Below are positions 63,157 through 64,000 of a DNA stretch of 64,000 bases, piece by piece (position 1 is the stretch's first letter; every line of letters starts with the position of its first letter). The stretch covers positions 1 to 64,000 of the forward strand of contig CAJTEX010000013.1 of the NCBI GenBank assembly GCA_910575615.1, written 5' to 3'. This stretch comes from Bacteroidales bacterium. GTDB lineage: Bacteria > Bacteroidota > Bacteroidia > Bacteroidales > Muribaculaceae. The translations under genes and the position numbers were made by a program. The notes below the pieces were generated by a model. The model searched no databases. It was given only the letters and a program-made list of their open reading frames with translations, and was not told the DNA's origin.

Positions 63157-64000
63157 ATGTCACACAAAGCATTACTCATGATTCTTGATGGCTGGGGTAT
63201 CGGCAACCATACCCACAGCGACGCCATCTATTCAACCCCCACTCCCTACTGGGACTATCTCGTGAAGACATATCCCCACTCCGAGCTGCAGGCTTCCGGC
63301 GAGAATGTCGGACTGCCCGACGGACAGATGGGCAACTCCGAGGTGGGCCACCTCAACATCGGAGCCGGACGCGTGCTCTATCAGGATCTCGTGAAAATCA
63401 ACAAGGCTATCAAAAGCGGGTCGATTCTCGAGAATCCCGAAATCAAGAACGCGTTCTCATACGCCAAGGATAACGGCAAGGCCATGCACTTCATGGGGCT
63501 GACATCCACAGGTGGTGTGCATTCCTCATTCGAGCATATCCTCGCCCTCTGCGACATAGCAAAGGAATATGGCCTTGAAAAGGTCTACATCCACTGTTTC
63601 ATGGATGGCCGAGACACTGACCCCCGTTCCGGCAAGGGCTTTATCGAGCAGCTTTCAGAGCATTGCGCCAAGACAGGCGCGACAATCGCCTCGATTGTGG
63701 GCCGTTACTACGCGATGGACCGCGACAACCGCTGGGATCGTGTGAAGGTGGCATATGACCTTCTTATCGACGGCACCGGAAAGCAGGCCACCGACATGGT
63801 GAAGGCCATGCAGGAAAGCTATGATGAGGGTGTCACCGATGAGTTCATCAAGCCCATCAACAACTCTACCGTCGACGGCACAATCAAGGAGGGTGACGCG
63901 GTCATTTTCTTCAACTACCGCAACGACCGCGCAAAGGAAATCACCATCGCCCTCACCCAGCATGACATGCCTGAGCAGGGCATGAAGACCATCCCCGGCC
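63157..64000 (+). CDS. gpmI: 2,3-bisphosphoglycerate-independent phosphoglycerate mutase, partial
   Basis: N-terminal 281 residues of a roughly 505 aa glycolytic enzyme; the frame runs off the window. ATG 63157 opens [16 protein letters not shown] with metal ligand D11. The phospho-acceptor is Ser61 in [14 protein letters not shown]. Further conserved sites are [40 protein letters not shown] and FFNYRNDRA. The phosphatase half is interrupted by the phosphotransferase domain in the normal way. Confidence 0.95.
   Translation, partial: MSHKALLMILDGWGIGNHTHSDAIYSTPTPYWDYLVKTYPHSELQASGENVGLPDGQMGNSEVGHLNIGAGRVLYQDLVKINKAIKSGSILENPEIKNAFSYAKDNGKAMHFMGLTSTGGVHSSFEHILALCDIAKEYGLEKVYIHCFMDGRDTDPRSGKGFIEQLSEHCAKTGATIASIVGRYYAMDRDNRWDRVKVAYDLLIDGTGKQATDMVKAMQESYDEGVTDEFIKPINNSTVDGTIKEGDAVIFFNYRNDRAKEITIALTQHDMPEQGMKTIPG

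Overview
The window reads as chromosomal DNA from a member of the Bacteroidota, order Bacteroidales. The evidence is: the Bacteroidota-type -7 promoter box TAnnTTTG, with a TTG/TTTG -33 element about 20 nt upstream, in front of many genes; a FeoA-FeoB fusion; DUF5686, DUF4296, DUF3127 and DUF6249-like proteins; a C10 peptidase with a Bacteroidales-style C-terminal tail; and a cysteine-less DksA-like protein. Moderately high GC and a complete oxalate pathway are compatible with a gut Muribaculaceae-like lineage. The family assignment is inference.

Layout. Positions 1-3.7 kb form an accessory, visibly AT-richer block: an IS4-type transposase cut by the window edge, a frameshifted AAA ATPase remnant and a secreted C10 cysteine peptidase. 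Positions 3.7-6.1 kb hold the ferrous iron transporter FeoAB. Positions 6.3-10.6 kb hold an oxalate catabolism cluster (formyl-CoA:oxalate CoA-transferase, oxalyl-CoA decarboxylase, AEC-family carrier) in the same order as E. coli yfdW-yfdU-yfdV, with repeats and palindromes in its non-coding gaps and a strong terminator behind it. A secreted LRR protein follows. Positions 12.0-17.1 kb (minus) hold lepA downstream of two redox genes: a large membrane polyferredoxin that looks like a NapH-NapG fusion, and a Tat-exported aldo/keto reductase-ferredoxin lipoprotein.

Positions 17.2-25.1 kb carry a CYTH protein and a DUF5686 outer-membrane protein fired from a palindromic divergent promoter, then an M23/LysM peptidase, ndk, recG and ispD. 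A tRNA-Met(CAU) gene with its own terminator follows. Positions 25.6-34.0 kb hold a Crp/Fnr regulator, RidA, a YihY-type membrane protein with a winged helix, two EamA transporters around a DUF3127 protein with an SSB-like tail, an ABC-F ATPase, a SufT-like protein and LpxH. Positions 34.3-37.1 kb hold two glycosyltransferases and an SDR. Positions 37.1-39.9 kb (minus) hold dnaJ, grpE and ispE.

Positions 40.1-42.1 kb are a membrane-protein/ECF-sigma/small-membrane-protein cluster. Positions 42.2-45.9 kb hold an alpha/beta hydrolase, a membrane-anchored MurF-like ligase and a divergent Ddl-like ATP-grasp ligase. Positions 46.3-54.9 kb (minus) hold a DUF4296 lipoprotein, lspA, a DksA-like protein, ileS, dnaB and a zinc metallopeptidase. 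Positions 55.0-64.0 kb hold nadE, an M13 peptidase, ychF, a small lipoprotein, class I fumarase and the start of gpmI, which runs off the window.

Most transcription units are separated by clean hairpin terminators, many of them bidirectional. I see no CRISPR array, prophage, rRNA or intact defence system. The strongest coherent system is the oxalate operon. The membrane MurF/Ddl pair and the polyferredoxin/Tat-AKR pair are the less understood candidates.
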